From Streptomyces lacrimifluminis (GTDB lineage Bacteria > Actinomycetota > Actinomycetes > Streptomycetales > Streptomycetaceae): a DNA stretch of 64,000 nucleotides. Below the pieces are notes generated by a model that saw nothing but the letters and a program-made list of their open reading frames with translations, did no database searches and was not told the origin of the DNA. Numbering within the stretch: the first letter of the stretch is position 1; every line of letters starts with the position of its first letter. Shown in pieces: positions 1 through 8,730 of this stretch. The stretch lies in the NCBI RefSeq assembly GCF_014646095.1, contig NZ_BMMU01000004.1, positions 432,453 through 496,452 on the forward strand, given 5' to 3'. A program made the translations under genes and the position numbers.

Positions 1-322
1 CGGGGTTGTAGCCGCCCTCCTCGTACCGGAGGGTGATGCCGGCCTGGCCGGCCAGGCGCTCGACCGCCTCGGAGAAGGAGAGGTGGTCGACCTTCATCAC
101 GAACGTGATGGTGTCGCCGCCTTCCTGGCAGCCGAAGCAGTGGAACAGTCCCTTGCTCGGGCTGACCTGGAAGGACGGTGACTTCTCGTCGTGGAAGGGG
201 CACAGGCCCTTGAGGTTGCCGCCGCCCGCGTTGCGCAGCTGGAGGTACTCGGACACCACGGCGTCGATCGGGACCGCGTCCCGAACCGCCTTCACGTCCT
301 CGTCGTTGATCCTTCCGGCCAC
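1..322 (-). CDS. dnaG: DNA primase, N-terminal part (gene runs off the window)
   Basis: Only the first ~107 codons lie in the window. They encode the zinc-binding domain that lets primase bind single-stranded DNA before making RNA primers for replication. Seen directly: the CHC2-type pattern, with CPFHDEKSPSF followed by FHCFGCQEGGD, then the conserved segment after it (MKVDHLSFSEAVERLA). The start is a GTG at 322 giving VAGRINDEDV, the usual beginning of actinobacterial DnaG. The gene is transcribed away from the flavoprotein and dgt, all on the same strand; dgt-dnaG neighbourhood is common in Streptomyces. The RNA-polymerase (TOPRIM) domain is outside the window. Confidence 0.95.
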   Translation of the reverse strand, partial: MAGRINDEDVKAVRDAVPIDAVVSEYLQLRNAGGGNLKGLCPFHDEKSPSFQVSPSKGLFHCFGCQEGGDTITFVMKVDHLSFSEAVERLAGQAGITLRYEEGGYNP

Positions 323-380
323 GCAGTGATTCTACGGGGGCGGGCCGACAGTGCTGTGACCGTCGCGGGCCCTGTCCCGG

Positions 381-1646
381 TCACGGGACGAGGCTGTCCA
401 GTGGTACGTGGGGGTTCGCCAGGGCCTCCGTGTCCACCTGGGACCGGGAGCGGATGAGCTGCTGGATGGGCTCTGTGACGTCCCACACGTTCACGTTCAT
501 CCCGGCCAGCACCCGGTCCTCCCTCACCCAGAAGGCGATGAACTCGCGCTTGGCCGCGTCTCCCCGGATCACCACCTGGTCGTACGAGCCCGGGGGCGCC
601 CAGCCCGAGTACTCCATGCCCATGTCGTACTGGTCGGAGAAGAAGTAGGGCACGCGGTCGTACGTGGATTCGCGGCCCAGCATCGCGCGGGCCGCCGCCG
701 GGCCGCCGTTGAGGGCGTTGGCCCAGTGTTCGACACGGAGCCTGGTGTCGAACAGGGCGTGGTGGAAGGCGGCCACGTCACCGGCCGCGTAGATGTCGGG
801 GTCGGAGGTGCGCAGGCGTTCGTCGACCGCGATGCCGCCGCCGTACGCGCGGTCGGCGAGGGTCAGGCCGGCCGCCTCCGCCAGGCCGGTGCGCGGCGCG
901 GCTCCGATGGCCGCCAGGACGTCGTGGGCCGGGTGCTCCTCGCCGTCGTCCGTACGGGCCGCGAGGACCATGCCGTCCTGGCCGACGATCTCCGTCAGGC
1001 GGGCACCGAAGTGGAAGCGGACGCCGTGCTCGCGGTGCAGCTCGGCGAAGAGGTTGCCCAGCTCGGGGCCGAGCACCGAGTGCAGCGGGGTCGACTCCGG
1101 CTCGACGACGGTCACCTCGGCGCCGTACTCCCGTGCCGCCGCAGCGACCTCCAGGCCGATCCAGCCGGCGCCGGCGATCACGATGTGGCCGTTGTCGCGG
1201 CCCAGGGCGGCCAGAACGCCCTTGAGCCGCTCGGCGTGCGCGAGGCGGCGCAGATGGTGCACGCCGGCCAGGCCCGTTCCGGGGATGTCGAGGCGGCGCG
1301 GCTCGGCACCGGTGGCGATGAGCAGCTTGTCGTAGTGGACGAGGGTGCCGTCGTCGCCGAAGCGGACCGTCTTCGCCGTACGGTCGATGGCGTCGACGGT
1401 CTGGCCGAGGTGGAGTTCGATGTCGTTGCGCGCGTACCAGGCCGGTTCGTGGACGAAGACGCTGTCGCGCTCCTCTTTGCCGAGGAGGTAGCCCTTGGAG
1501 AGCGGGGGCCGCTCGTAGGGGTGGTCGCGTTCGTCGCAGATCAGTATCACGCGGCCGGTGAAGCCCTCCGCCCGGAGCGTCTCGGCCGCCTTGGCGCCGG
1601 CCAGTCCGCCTCCGACGATGACGAATGTCTGATCCGCGTCGACCAC
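381..1646 (-). CDS. FAD-dependent NAD(P)H oxidoreductase, ferredoxin/rubredoxin reductase type
   Basis: A 421-aa flavoprotein of the pyridine-nucleotide-disulfide oxidoreductase superfamily, probably passing electrons from NAD(P)H to a ferredoxin or oxygenase partner. Seen: N-terminal FAD dinucleotide fold (VGGGLAGAKAAE, residues ~11-21), a second nucleotide-binding fold (VIAGAGWIGLEVA, ~155-167) and the C-terminal FAD motif (IYAAGDVA, ~285). The GTG start at 1646 has a GAGGAGG ribosome site 7 nt upstream; a nearby ATG is in another frame. The C-terminal reductase-type domain ends SLVP. It lies 58 bp upstream of dnaG on the same strand, which is probably only positional. The redox partner is unknown; no ferredoxin gene is adjacent. 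The P450 at 7.5 kb would need such a reductase, but a link is only inference. Confidence 0.85.
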   Translation of the reverse strand: MVDADQTFVIVGGGLAGAKAAETLRAEGFTGRVILICDERDHPYERPPLSKGYLLGKEERDSVFVHEPAWYARNDIELHLGQTVDAIDRTAKTVRFGDDGTLVHYDKLLIATGAEPRRLDIPGTGLAGVHHLRRLAHAERLKGVLAALGRDNGHIVIAGAGWIGLEVAAAAREYGAEVTVVEPESTPLHSVLGPELGNLFAELHREHGVRFHFGARLTEIVGQDGMVLAARTDDGEEHPAHDVLAAIGAAPRTGLAEAAGLTLADRAYGGGIAVDERLRTSDPDIYAAGDVAAFHHALFDTRLRVEHWANALNGGPAAARAMLGRESTYDRVPYFFSDQYDMGMEYSGWAPPGSYDQVVIRGDAAKREFIAFWVREDRVLAGMNVNVWDVTEPIQQLIRSRSQVDTEALANPHVPLDSLVP

Positions 1647-1827
1647 TTCATGCCTCCTCGTAATACGGATGCCGCGTGTTGTTCGTGCCGCGTGTTGCTC
1701 GTGCCTTGTGTACGGATGCCCCCTGGGGAGCGTCCCGCACGGAGTGTGATGGGGGAAGAGGGTGTGGCCCGATCAGGCCACGCAGGGTCACATCTGTGTC
1801 ATATGCGGTTGATGCAGGGCCACTTGG

Positions 1828-1860
1828 AAGCCACATACAGGTCATATACGGGTCATATGC
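1828..1860 (-). repeat. Three tandem 11-bp direct repeats (candidate operator)
   Basis: Read on the minus strand from 1860 down to 1828 there are three successive 11-mers: GCATATGACCC, GTATATGACCT, GTATGTGGCTT. They cover the dgt stop codon and lie about 180 bp upstream of the flavoprotein gene that starts at 1646. One-helical-turn spacing is typical of sites for OmpR-type regulators. No regulator is assigned. Confidence 0.45.
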
Positions 1861-3214
1861 GACCCCTCAGGCGCGCGTGCAGCGAACGCGCCGACGCGTC
1901 GGTGAGGGACGCGATCTGGTCGACGATCACTCGCTTGCGCTCCCGGTCGTCCGCCGCCTCGTCGAACAGCGCGCGGAACTGGGGGTCCAGGCCGTCCGGA
2001 GCGCGTGCGGTGAGTGCCTCGGCGAGTTCGGCGACGACGACGCGCTGGTCCGCGCGGATCAGTTCCTGTTCGGCGCGCTGCATCACGTACCGGTCGGCGA
2101 CCGCCTTGAGGACCGCGCACTCCAGCCGGGCCGCGCGCGGGACGACCAGTTCCGCCGCGTACCGCGTGAGCCGGCCGGGGCCGTACGCCGCGCGCGTGGC
2201 GCTCTCCGCGGCCAGGCAGAAGCGGCCGATGAGCTGGCTGGTGGCGTCCTTCAGCCGGGCCTGGGCGACGGCCGTGCCGTCGTAGCCGTGCGGCCACCAC
2301 TCCTGGTCGAGGAGACGGTCGAGAGCTGCCGCGAGTTCGGCGGGGTCGGTGTCCGCGGCCACGTAGCGGCCGGTGGCGACCCGGAAGATCTCCTGGCGCT
2401 CGGGCTCGGCGTGCAGACAGTTGGGGTCGACGTGACCGGCGTGCAGACCGTCCTCGACGTCGTGCACCGAGTACGCCACGTCGTCCGCCCAGTCCATGAC
2501 CTGGGCCTCGAAGGTCGTCCGGGTCCCGGGGGCGCCCTGGCGGACCCAGTCGAAGACCGGTCGGTCGTCGTCGTAGACGCCGAACTTCGGGGAGGCCGGG
2601 TCGGTGGGGTGCCCGCCGCGCGGCCAGGGGTACTTGGTGGCGGCGTCGAGGGTGGCCCGGGTGAGGTTGAGACCCACGCTGACGAGGTCGTCGGCGGTTC
2701 CGGATCCGCCCCTGGTCTCAAGCCGTTCGCTGCGCACGAAACGCTTCGGTTCGATCCGGGTCAGGAGCCGGAGGGACTGGGCGTTGCCCTCGAAGCCGCC
2801 GCAGTCCGCCGCGAACTCGTTGAGCGCCTGTTCGCCGTTGTGCCCGAAGGGCGGGTGGCCCAGGTCGTGCGAGAGACAGGCCGCCTCGACGAGGTCGGGG
2901 TCGCAGCCGAGGGCGGCGCCCAGTTCGCTGCCGACCTGGGCACATTCCAGGGAGTGCGTGAGGCGGGTGCGGGGGCTGGCGTCCCAGACCTGGCTGCGGG
3001 TGCCCGGCGTGACCACCTGGGTCTTGCCGGCCAGGCGCCGGAGCGCGGAGGAGTGCAGTACGCGGGCTCGGTCGCGTTGGAAGGCGGTGCGGCCCGGTCG
3101 TTTGTCGGGTTCGGCGGCCCAGCGGGCGGCTGCCGCCGGGGGGTAGGCGGTGGGGGTGTTGTCGTTCTCGGGGGGTTGGGGGGTGCGGGTTGTGTTGGTG
3201 CGTGTGCCTTCCAT
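1853..3214 (-). CDS. dgt: Deoxyguanosinetriphosphate triphosphohydrolase-like protein
   Basis: A 453-aa HD-domain enzyme that hydrolyses dNTPs to deoxynucleoside and triphosphate, affecting dNTP pools and replication fidelity. Seen: [27 protein letters not shown] near the N-terminus, [10 protein letters not shown] (first metal His), then the diagnostic HD pair in [16 protein letters not shown], and a downstream Asp in [13 protein letters not shown] start it at the ATG at 3214 (MEGTRTNTT). The reading frame continues upstream to 3340, but that extension translates a dispersed intergenic repeat (3304-3363), so it is unlikely to be coding. It sits upstream of dnaG with the flavoprotein in between. 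Confidence 0.92.
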   Translation of the reverse strand: MEGTRTNTTRTPQPPENDNTPTAYPPAAAARWAAEPDKRPGRTAFQRDRARVLHSSALRRLAGKTQVVTPGTRSQVWDASPRTRLTHSLECAQVGSELGAALGCDPDLVEAACLSHDLGHPPFGHNGEQALNEFAADCGGFEGNAQSLRLLTRIEPKRFVRSERLETRGGSGTADDLVSVGLNLTRATLDAATKYPWPRGGHPTDPASPKFGVYDDDRPVFDWVRQGAPGTRTTFEAQVMDWADDVAYSVHDVEDGLHAGHVDPNCLHAEPERQEIFRVATGRYVAADTDPAELAAALDRLLDQEWWPHGYDGTAVAQARLKDATSQLIGRFCLAAESATRAAYGPGRLTRYAAELVVPRAARLECAVLKAVADRYVMQRAEQELIRADQRVVVAELAEALTARAPDGLDPQFRALFDEAADDRERKRVIVDQIASLTDASARSLHARLRGRI

Positions 3215-3303
3215 GGTTCGACAGTAAGCGCAGGTACTGACAATTTGGGCGTGTGTGTGCGCCTGCGCGTCTGCCGGGGGCTGTTGCTCTGCGAGTACCG
3301 GCG

Positions 3304-3363
3304 CGTTGTGGCTTGTCGCGCCCACGCGGCGGAGCCGCACATCGAATACAGCCTCGCGCCCCT
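3304..3363 (-). repeat. Dispersed Streptomyces intergenic repeat, long form (copy A)
   Basis: On the minus strand it begins AGGGGCGCGAGGCTG, contains the self-complementary GCGGCTCCGCCGC, and ends GCGACAAGCCACAACG. It matches copy B (43542-43600) nearly base for base, and copy C (60774-60807) is a short form lacking the middle. It overlaps the stop codon of the chelatase gene and may help terminate transcription there. Copies of this kind are widespread between Streptomyces genes (my recollection, not searched). Confidence 0.75.
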
Positions 3364-4270
3364 ATCGGGCCGAGGCCAGTTCTCGGGTCAGGGACATCTC
3401 TGGGGCCGCGACCGCCTGGTCGTAGCGGTGGAGGATCAGGTGGGCCATGGACGGGTGGGCGCCCAGGGGGGCCGAGGCGATCCAGGGGGCGGCCTCGGCG
3501 CATTCCGTGGCGAAGCGGCCCGGGGCGGTGAAGTAGGAGGCAACGGCGACGCGGTGACGGCCACGGGCGGCCAGGGCGCGCACGGCTGCGGGGACGGTCG
3601 GCGCTGCGGTGGTGGCGTACGCCGGGACGACGGGCACGCCCAGGCGGTCGGCGAGGAGCTGGGCGGTGCGGCGGGTGTCCACGTCCGAGTCGGGGTCGCG
3701 GGAACCCGCGGCGGCGAGGACGACCGCGCTCGTCCGGCGCTGCTCGTCGGTCATCCGGGTGCGCCAGCCGGCCTCGACGAGGCGGGCGTACAGGGTTTCG
3801 ACGAGCAGGGGGTGCGGGCCGAGCGGCGCGGCCACACGCGTGCGTGCCGATGCCGCCGCGGCCATCTCCGGGATGTCCTGCTTGACGTGGTAGCCGCGGC
3901 TGAGCAGCAGCGGTACGAGGACGGCCTCGGCGGTGCCGAGGCCCGCGAGCGTGTCCGGGAGCAGGGGCGCGTTCAGCTCGATGTGCCCCAGGTGCACGGG
4001 CAGGTCGGGGCGCAGTTCGCGGACGCGTTCGGCGAGCGCGCCGACGGTGCTCAGGGCTCGCGGGTCACGGCTGCCGTGGCCCACCAGGACGAGTGCGGGC
4101 GGGGCGGGGCGACGGCTGCCGTCGAGCGGTACGAGGCTGAGCTGGCTGCCGAGGTGGCTGGTGATCCGGTCCATGATTCGCGCCGTCCTGTCGAGGTGGG
4201 CGCCTCCGGGCGGCCGGGGGCTCTGCGGGGGCTGCGTGGACTCGTCGTAAGAACGGGGCGACGACGTCAT
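3362..4270 (-). CDS. Sirohydrochlorin chelatase (two CbiX-type domains)
   Basis: About 302 aa. It probably inserts Fe2+ (or Co2+) into sirohydrochlorin, the last step to siroheme. Seen: two tandem CbiX/SirB-like halves, the first with PALVLVGHGSRDPRA and PLLLSRGYHVKQDIPEM, the second with VVLAAAGSRDPDS and VASYFTAPGRFA. The second His in each half matches the metal-binding pattern of the family. The start is uncertain: 4312, 4270 or 4174 are all possible, and the conserved fold begins only near residue 70 of the longest version. It is a natural partner of nirB (25 kb), whose product is a siroheme enzyme, and of the nitrate reductase 1.1 kb away. It overlaps a dispersed repeat at its 3' end. 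Confidence 0.85.
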   Translation of the reverse strand: MTSSPRSYDESTQPPQSPRPPGGAHLDRTARIMDRITSHLGSQLSLVPLDGSRRPAPPALVLVGHGSRDPRALSTVGALAERVRELRPDLPVHLGHIELNAPLLPDTLAGLGTAEAVLVPLLLSRGYHVKQDIPEMAAAASARTRVAAPLGPHPLLVETLYARLVEAGWRTRMTDEQRRTSAVVLAAAGSRDPDSDVDTRRTAQLLADRLGVPVVPAYATTAAPTVPAAVRALAARGRHRVAVASYFTAPGRFATECAEAAPWIASAPLGAHPSMAHLILHRYDQAVAAPEMSLTRELASAR

Positions 4271-4491
4271 GTACCGATCGTGACGGCAGGAGGTTGCCAC
4301 GCCGTTGCGCATGAATGACGGGTCTTTTCCGGGGGTTCACGGTGAGGGGCAAGGGGTGTGTGAGGTGGATTGACCTGCGGTCTTTCGCGAGCGAGTGAAG
4401 CTGGTCACGTCGGGAGGGATGAACCGGGGCGGTGTCGGGGGCGTCTTCCTTGGTCGAAGGCCACCGCGGTCACCTGAGGAGGACCCGTCCG

Positions 4492-5196
4492 ATGAGCAGC
4501 CCGAAGGCGCGTGGATCGTGGGTGTCCTTGCGTTCGCGTGTGCGTCTGCCTCGTACGCGGACCGGGCAGCGGCGGGCCGTGCAGGCCGTGATGTCGCTGT
4601 GCGTGCTGGCGTTGTTGCCGGCCACATGGATGTTCGTCGCCGCGGGTGACCGGCTGCGCGATGTCTCGGACGCGCCGCGTACCGATGTCGCTGTCGTCTT
4701 CGGTGCCGGTTTGTGGGGCGAGGAGCCGTCTCCTTACCTCGCGCACCGGTTGGACGCGGCGGCGGAGCTGTACCGGGCGGGGCGGGTCAGGGTGGTGCTC
4801 GTCACCGGGGACAACAGTCGCGAGGACTATGACGAGCCGGATGCGATGCGGGCGTATCTGACACGGCACGGGGTGCCGGACGGGCGGATCGTGAGCGACT
4901 ACGCCGGGTTCGACACGTGGGACTCCTGTGTCCGGGCGAAGAGGATATTCGGGGTCGACCGGGCGGTGCTGATCAGTCAGGGGTTCCATATTCGTCGTGC
5001 TGTCGCGTTGTGCGAGGCGGCGGGGGTGGACTCGTACGGGGTCGGGGTCGAGGCCAAGCATGACGTGACCTGGTACTACGGCGGGGCGCGGGAGATCTTC
5101 GCGGCGGGCAAGGCGGCGGTGGATGCGGTGTTCGAGCCTGATCCGCGGTTTCTGGGGCCGGTGGAGGTGGGGGTTCAGCGGGCGTTGGGTGGGTGA
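4492..5196 (+). CDS. SanA/YdcF family (DUF218) membrane protein
   Basis: A 234-aa protein with one N-terminal transmembrane segment (AVMSLCVLALLPATWMFVAAG, roughly residues 30-50) followed by a DUF218 domain: VAVVFGAGLWGEEPSPYLAHRLDAA, VLVTGDNS, and FDTWDSCVRAKRIFGV. SanA-type proteins act at the cell envelope; SanA of E. coli affects vancomycin resistance, but the reaction is not known. The ATG at 4492 has a GAGGAGG ribosome site 11 nt upstream, so the longer in-frame start at 4432 is rejected. Divergent from the chelatase gene. Confidence 0.85.
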   Translation: MSSPKARGSWVSLRSRVRLPRTRTGQRRAVQAVMSLCVLALLPATWMFVAAGDRLRDVSDAPRTDVAVVFGAGLWGEEPSPYLAHRLDAAAELYRAGRVRVVLVTGDNSREDYDEPDAMRAYLTRHGVPDGRIVSDYAGFDTWDSCVRAKRIFGVDRAVLISQGFHIRRAVALCEAAGVDSYGVGVEAKHDVTWYYGGAREIFAAGKAAVDAVFEPDPRFLGPVEVGVQRALGG

Positions 5197-5354
5197 ACAC
5201 GGCGGCCCGCGGCGGAGCCGCTGACGGATGGGGCCGCTCCCGCCGCCCCTACCCGTCCCGTCCCTCTCCCGGAGGGGAGACCCCCAGACAGGCTGAAGAG
5301 CCAGGGAACCTCACCGGCGGGCCCGGGTCCCCGGGAGGTCCCCGTGCCTGCTGC

Positions 5355-5398
5355 GTAACGGGGGACGTTCCGAGGTGTAACACGGGCGCCGCACGCTG
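5355..5398 (+). promoter_or_regulatory. GlnR-like 11-nt periodic site before nasA
   Basis: GTAAC (5355-5359), CGTTC (5366-5370), GTAAC (5377-5381) and GCCGC (5388-5392) are spaced exactly 11 nt apart, the layout of GlnR half-sites (gTnAC-n6-GaAAC). The block GTAACACgGGCgcCGCACGCTG at 5377-5398 is almost identical to 23934-23955 in front of the nir operon. GlnR control of nasA and nirB is known in S. coelicolor; assignment here is by pattern only. Confidence 0.65.
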
Positions 5399-5403
5399 GC
5401 GGT

Positions 5404-7512
5404 ATGGAGACCTCCGTGACGCCCACGCACTGCCCGTACTGCGCCCTGCAGTGCGGTATGAACCTCACGCCGGCAGCAGGCGGGGGCGTCACGGTCTCCG
5501 AGCGCGTCGACTTCCCGGTCAACCGTGGGGCCCTGTGCGGCAAGGGGCGCACCGCACCCGCCCTGCTGTCGCCGGCGCTGCGACTGACCGAGCCGTTGGT
5601 CCGGCGTGACGGGGTCCTCGTACCCGTCACCTGGGAGGAGGCTCTCGACCGGGTCGCCGAGGGACTGACCCGCACGCGTACGGAGCATGGCCCGGACGCG
5701 TGCGGTGTCTTCGGCGGGGGCGGGCTCACGAACGAGAAGGCCTACGCGCTGGGGAAGTTCGCGCGGGTCGTTCTCGGGACCTCCCAGATCGACTACAACG
5801 GGCGTTTCTGCATGTCGTCCGCCGCCGCTGCCGGGAACAAGGCGTTCGGGATCGACCGGGGGCTGCCCTTCCCGATGGAGGACATCCCCAAGACCGGGTG
5901 CGTCATCCTGGTCGGCTCCAATCTCGCCGAGACCATGCCGCCCGCTCTCCGCTATCTCACCGAACTCAAGGAGAACGGGGGAACGCTGATCGTCATCGAT
6001 CCGCGTCGGACCCGTACCGCCGAGCAGGCCGATCTGCATCTCGCGCCGCGTCCCGGTACCGATCTCGCGCTCGCCCTGGGCCTGTTGCACCTGGTCGTGT
6101 CCCAGGGGCGTACCGACGAGGCGTTCATCGAGGAGCGGACGAGCGGCTGGGAGGAGACGCGTGCTGCGGCAATGGCCCACTGGCCGGAGTACGTGGAGCG
6201 GATCACCGGGGTGCCCGTGCCCCAACTCCGGGAGGCCGTACGGATGTTCTGCGCGCCGGCCAACGCGATGGTGCTCACGGCGCGCGGGCCCGAGCAGCAG
6301 TCCAAGGGGACGGACACGGTGGGCGCGTGGATCAACCTGTGCCTGGCGACCGGGCGTTCGGGGCGGCCGTACTCCGGATACGGGTGCCTGACCGGGCAGG
6401 GCAACGGGCAGGGCGGGCGTGAACACGGCCAGAAGGCCGACCAGTTGCCCGGCTATCGCAAGCTCACCGACCCGGAGGCGCGGCGCCATGTGGCCGGGGT
6501 GTGGGGTGTCGACCCGGACTCGTTGCCCGGGCCCGGGTTGAGCGCGTACGAACTCCTGGACGCGCTCGGCTCCGACATCCGTTCCCTGCTGCTGATGGGG
6601 TCCAACCCGGTGGTGTCCGCGCCCCGGGCCGCGCACATCCAACAGCGCCTGGAATCCCTGGACTTCCTGGCTGTCGCGGATGTCGTGCTGTCCGAGACCG
6701 CCGCGCTCGCCGATGTCGTCCTGCCCGTGACCCAGTGGGCGGAGGAGACCGGTACGACCACCAATCTGGAGGGTCGGGTGCTGCTGCGTCGGCAAGCCGT
6801 GAGTCCCCCGGACGGGGTCCGCAGCGATCTCTACGTTCTGCACCAACTCGCCGCCCGTGCCGGGGTGGAGAAGGGGTTCCCGGTCGAACCCGAGGAGGTC
6901 TTCGAGGAGTTGCGCCGGGCCAGCGCGGGCGGGATCGCCGACTACTCGGGGATCACCTACCGGCGGCTCGCCGAGGAGAACGGCGTCTTCTGGCCCTGCC
7001 CGGCACAGGACGACCAGCCGGACGGGAACCGGTCACAGGCCGCCGCGCATCCCGGATCCCCCCGTCTCTTCCTCGACCGGTTCGCGACCGAGGACGGGCG
7101 GGCCCGGTTCGCGCCCGTGACGTACCGGCCGATCGCCGAGGAGCCGGACGCCGAGTACCCGGTGCTGCTGACCACCGGGCGGGTCGTGGCCCAGTACCAG
7201 TCCGGGGCCCAGACGAGGCGGGTCGACGAGCTGAACGCCGCCGCGCCCGGGCCGTTCGTGGAGCTGCACCCCCGGCTGGCCGCGCGGCTGGGCGCCGGGG
7301 AGGGGGACGCCATCGCCGTCGTGTCCCGGCGCGGGCGGGCGGTGGCGCCGGCGCGGATCACCACCGCGATCCGCCCCGACACCGTCTTCATGCCCTTCCA
7401 CTGGCCGGGCGAGGGCCGGGCCAACACGCTGACCAACCCCGCCCTCGACCCCACCTCACGGATGCCGGAGTTCAAGGCGTGCGCGGTACGGCTGGAGACC
7501 GTACTCCCTTGA
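5404..7512 (+). CDS. nasA: Assimilatory nitrate reductase (molybdopterin oxidoreductase)
   Basis: A 702-aa cytoplasmic enzyme of the NasA/formate-dehydrogenase family, reducing nitrate to nitrite with Mo-bisMGD and one [4Fe-4S] cluster. Seen: four cluster ligands C10, C13, C17 (HCPYCALQCGM) and C45 (ALCGKG); molybdopterin domain with QIDYNGRFCMSSAAAA, GSNLAETMPP, GQGNGQGGREHGQKADQLPG and MGSNPVVSAP; C-terminal molydopterin dinucleotide-binding domain (LLTTGRVVAQYQSGAQTRR, FMPFHWPG). There is no Tat signal, as expected for an assimilatory enzyme. No extra C-terminal BFD-like [2Fe-2S] domain is visible. Formate dehydrogenase is the alternative, but the shared upstream site with nirBD and the absence of a Cys/SeCys formate-type context favour nitrate. 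No strong ribosome site precedes the ATG. Confidence 0.88.
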   Translation: METSVTPTHCPYCALQCGMNLTPAAGGGVTVSERVDFPVNRGALCGKGRTAPALLSPALRLTEPLVRRDGVLVPVTWEEALDRVAEGLTRTRTEHGPDACGVFGGGGLTNEKAYALGKFARVVLGTSQIDYNGRFCMSSAAAAGNKAFGIDRGLPFPMEDIPKTGCVILVGSNLAETMPPALRYLTELKENGGTLIVIDPRRTRTAEQADLHLAPRPGTDLALALGLLHLVVSQGRTDEAFIEERTSGWEETRAAAMAHWPEYVERITGVPVPQLREAVRMFCAPANAMVLTARGPEQQSKGTDTVGAWINLCLATGRSGRPYSGYGCLTGQGNGQGGREHGQKADQLPGYRKLTDPEARRHVAGVWGVDPDSLPGPGLSAYELLDALGSDIRSLLLMGSNPVVSAPRAAHIQQRLESLDFLAVADVVLSETAALADVVLPVTQWAEETGTTTNLEGRVLLRRQAVSPPDGVRSDLYVLHQLAARAGVEKGFPVEPEEVFEELRRASAGGIADYSGITYRRLAEENGVFWPCPAQDDQPDGNRSQAAAHPGSPRLFLDRFATEDGRARFAPVTYRPIAEEPDAEYPVLLTTGRVVAQYQSGAQTRRVDELNAAAPGPFVELHPRLAARLGAGEGDAIAVVSRRGRAVAPARITTAIRPDTVFMPFHWPGEGRANTLTNPALDPTSRMPEFKACAVRLETVLP

Positions 7513-7539
7513 GGGACAGGCGAGTTGGAGGTCGTCGTA

Positions 7540-8730
7540 CTACCAGGTGACCGGCAGGGCGCGTACTCCGTGGACCGCGCGGCCCTCGTGGGCGTTCACC
7601 TCGGCCGGCGCCGTCAGCCGTAGGCCGGGCAGGCGGCGGAACAAGGTGGGCAGGGCGATCTGGAGTTCGGCGCGGGCGAGGGACTGGCCGAGGCAGTTGT
7701 GCAGGCCGTGGCTGAACGTCAGGTGATGCTGGGACTCCCGGGTGATGTCGAAGGTGTCCGGGTCCTTGAACGCGCTGGGATCCCGGTTGGCGGCCTGGAG
7801 CGCGACGACGACACCTTCCCCGGCCCGTACGGTCACACCGCCGATCTCCACGTCCTGCGTGGCGATGCGCCGCATCCCGACGTGAACGACCGTGAGATAA
7901 CGCAGGAGTTCCTCGACCGCTCCTGGCACCAGCTCCGGATCGGCTTGCAGCGCGGCCAGTTGGGCGGGGTGGGACAGCAGGGTCACCACGCCGAGCGACA
8001 GCATGCTCGCCGTCGTCTCGTGTCCCGCGATGAGCAGCATCACGGCAAGCCCGGCCGCCTCGGCGGCGGTTGCCTCGCCGGTGGCCACACGTTCGGCCGC
8101 GAGCCTGCTCAGCAGGTCGTCGCCGGGGTCGGCGGTCTTGGCAGCGAGCAGCTCCATGAGATACCCGAACAGCGCGCCCCAGCCCGCCCGCATCGCCTCG
8201 GGCCCGTCGGTCACGGTGGCGAACGCGGCGGCTTGGCGATGAATGAACTCCCGGTCCGCGTACGGCACTCCGAGGAGTTCACAGATGACGAGCAGCGGCA
8301 GCGGCAGGGTGAAGTCCTCCACCAGATCGGCGTCGGGCCCCTTGGCCACCAGGTCGTCGATGAGCCGGTCGGTCAACTGCTGGATGGACGGGCGCAGTTC
8401 CTCGGCGCGGCGGAAGGTGAAGTCGGGGATCAGCATCCGGCGCAGCCGGGTGTGGTCGGGCGCGTCCATGGCGAAGAGCTGGCCGGGGGTGGGAGGCGGC
8501 GGGGTCGGCTGGAGGCCGGGAAACCCCTCCCGGCGGTTCTCGGCGCTGAAGCGGGCGTCCGCCAGCACGGCACGGGCGTCCTCGTGCCGGGTGATCAGCC
8601 AGGGGGTGTTGCCGCCCCAGAGCGCGATACGGCTGATCCGGCCCTGCTCGCGCAGCAGCGTGAACTCGGCGGGCGGGTCGAGCAGGGCGGTACGCCGCAT
8701 GGGGAGCGGGGGGAACGTGGTCTCGGACAT
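7540..8730 (-). CDS. Cytochrome P450
   Basis: A 396-aa bacterial class-I P450 monooxygenase. Seen: I-helix oxygen-binding motif AGHETTAS, K-helix ExxR in VEELLR, and the heme loop FSHGLHNCLGQSLAR with the thiolate ligand at C346. The ATG at 8730 (MSETTFPP) has GGAGAC 8 nt upstream; the open frame continues far upstream through repetitive G/C-rich DNA and is not coding. It needs a ferredoxin and reductase, neither adjacent. It is convergent with nasA and upstream of, but 527 bp separated from, the ebo-type cluster on the same strand. The substrate cannot be inferred from sequence. A G-quadruplex-type run lies just before its start. Confidence 0.93.
   Translation of the reverse strand: MSETTFPPLPMRRTALLDPPAEFTLLREQGRISRIALWGGNTPWLITRHEDARAVLADARFSAENRREGFPGLQPTPPPPTPGQLFAMDAPDHTRLRRMLIPDFTFRRAEELRPSIQQLTDRLIDDLVAKGPDADLVEDFTLPLPLLVICELLGVPYADREFIHRQAAAFATVTDGPEAMRAGWGALFGYLMELLAAKTADPGDDLLSRLAAERVATGEATAAEAAGLAVMLLIAGHETTASMLSLGVVTLLSHPAQLAALQADPELVPGAVEELLRYLTVVHVGMRRIATQDVEIGGVTVRAGEGVVVALQAANRDPSAFKDPDTFDITRESQHHLTFSHGLHNCLGQSLARAELQIALPTLFRRLPGLRLTAPAEVNAHEGRAVHGVRALPVTW

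Noticed and set aside
3215..3340. Longer dgt start
   Set aside because: The extra 42 codons translate a dispersed intergenic repeat; copy B elsewhere shows the same sequence outside any gene.
408..4318. Long plus-strand frames over the flavoprotein, dgt and chelatase genes
   Set aside because: They cross several gene boundaries and intergenic repeats and lack domains.
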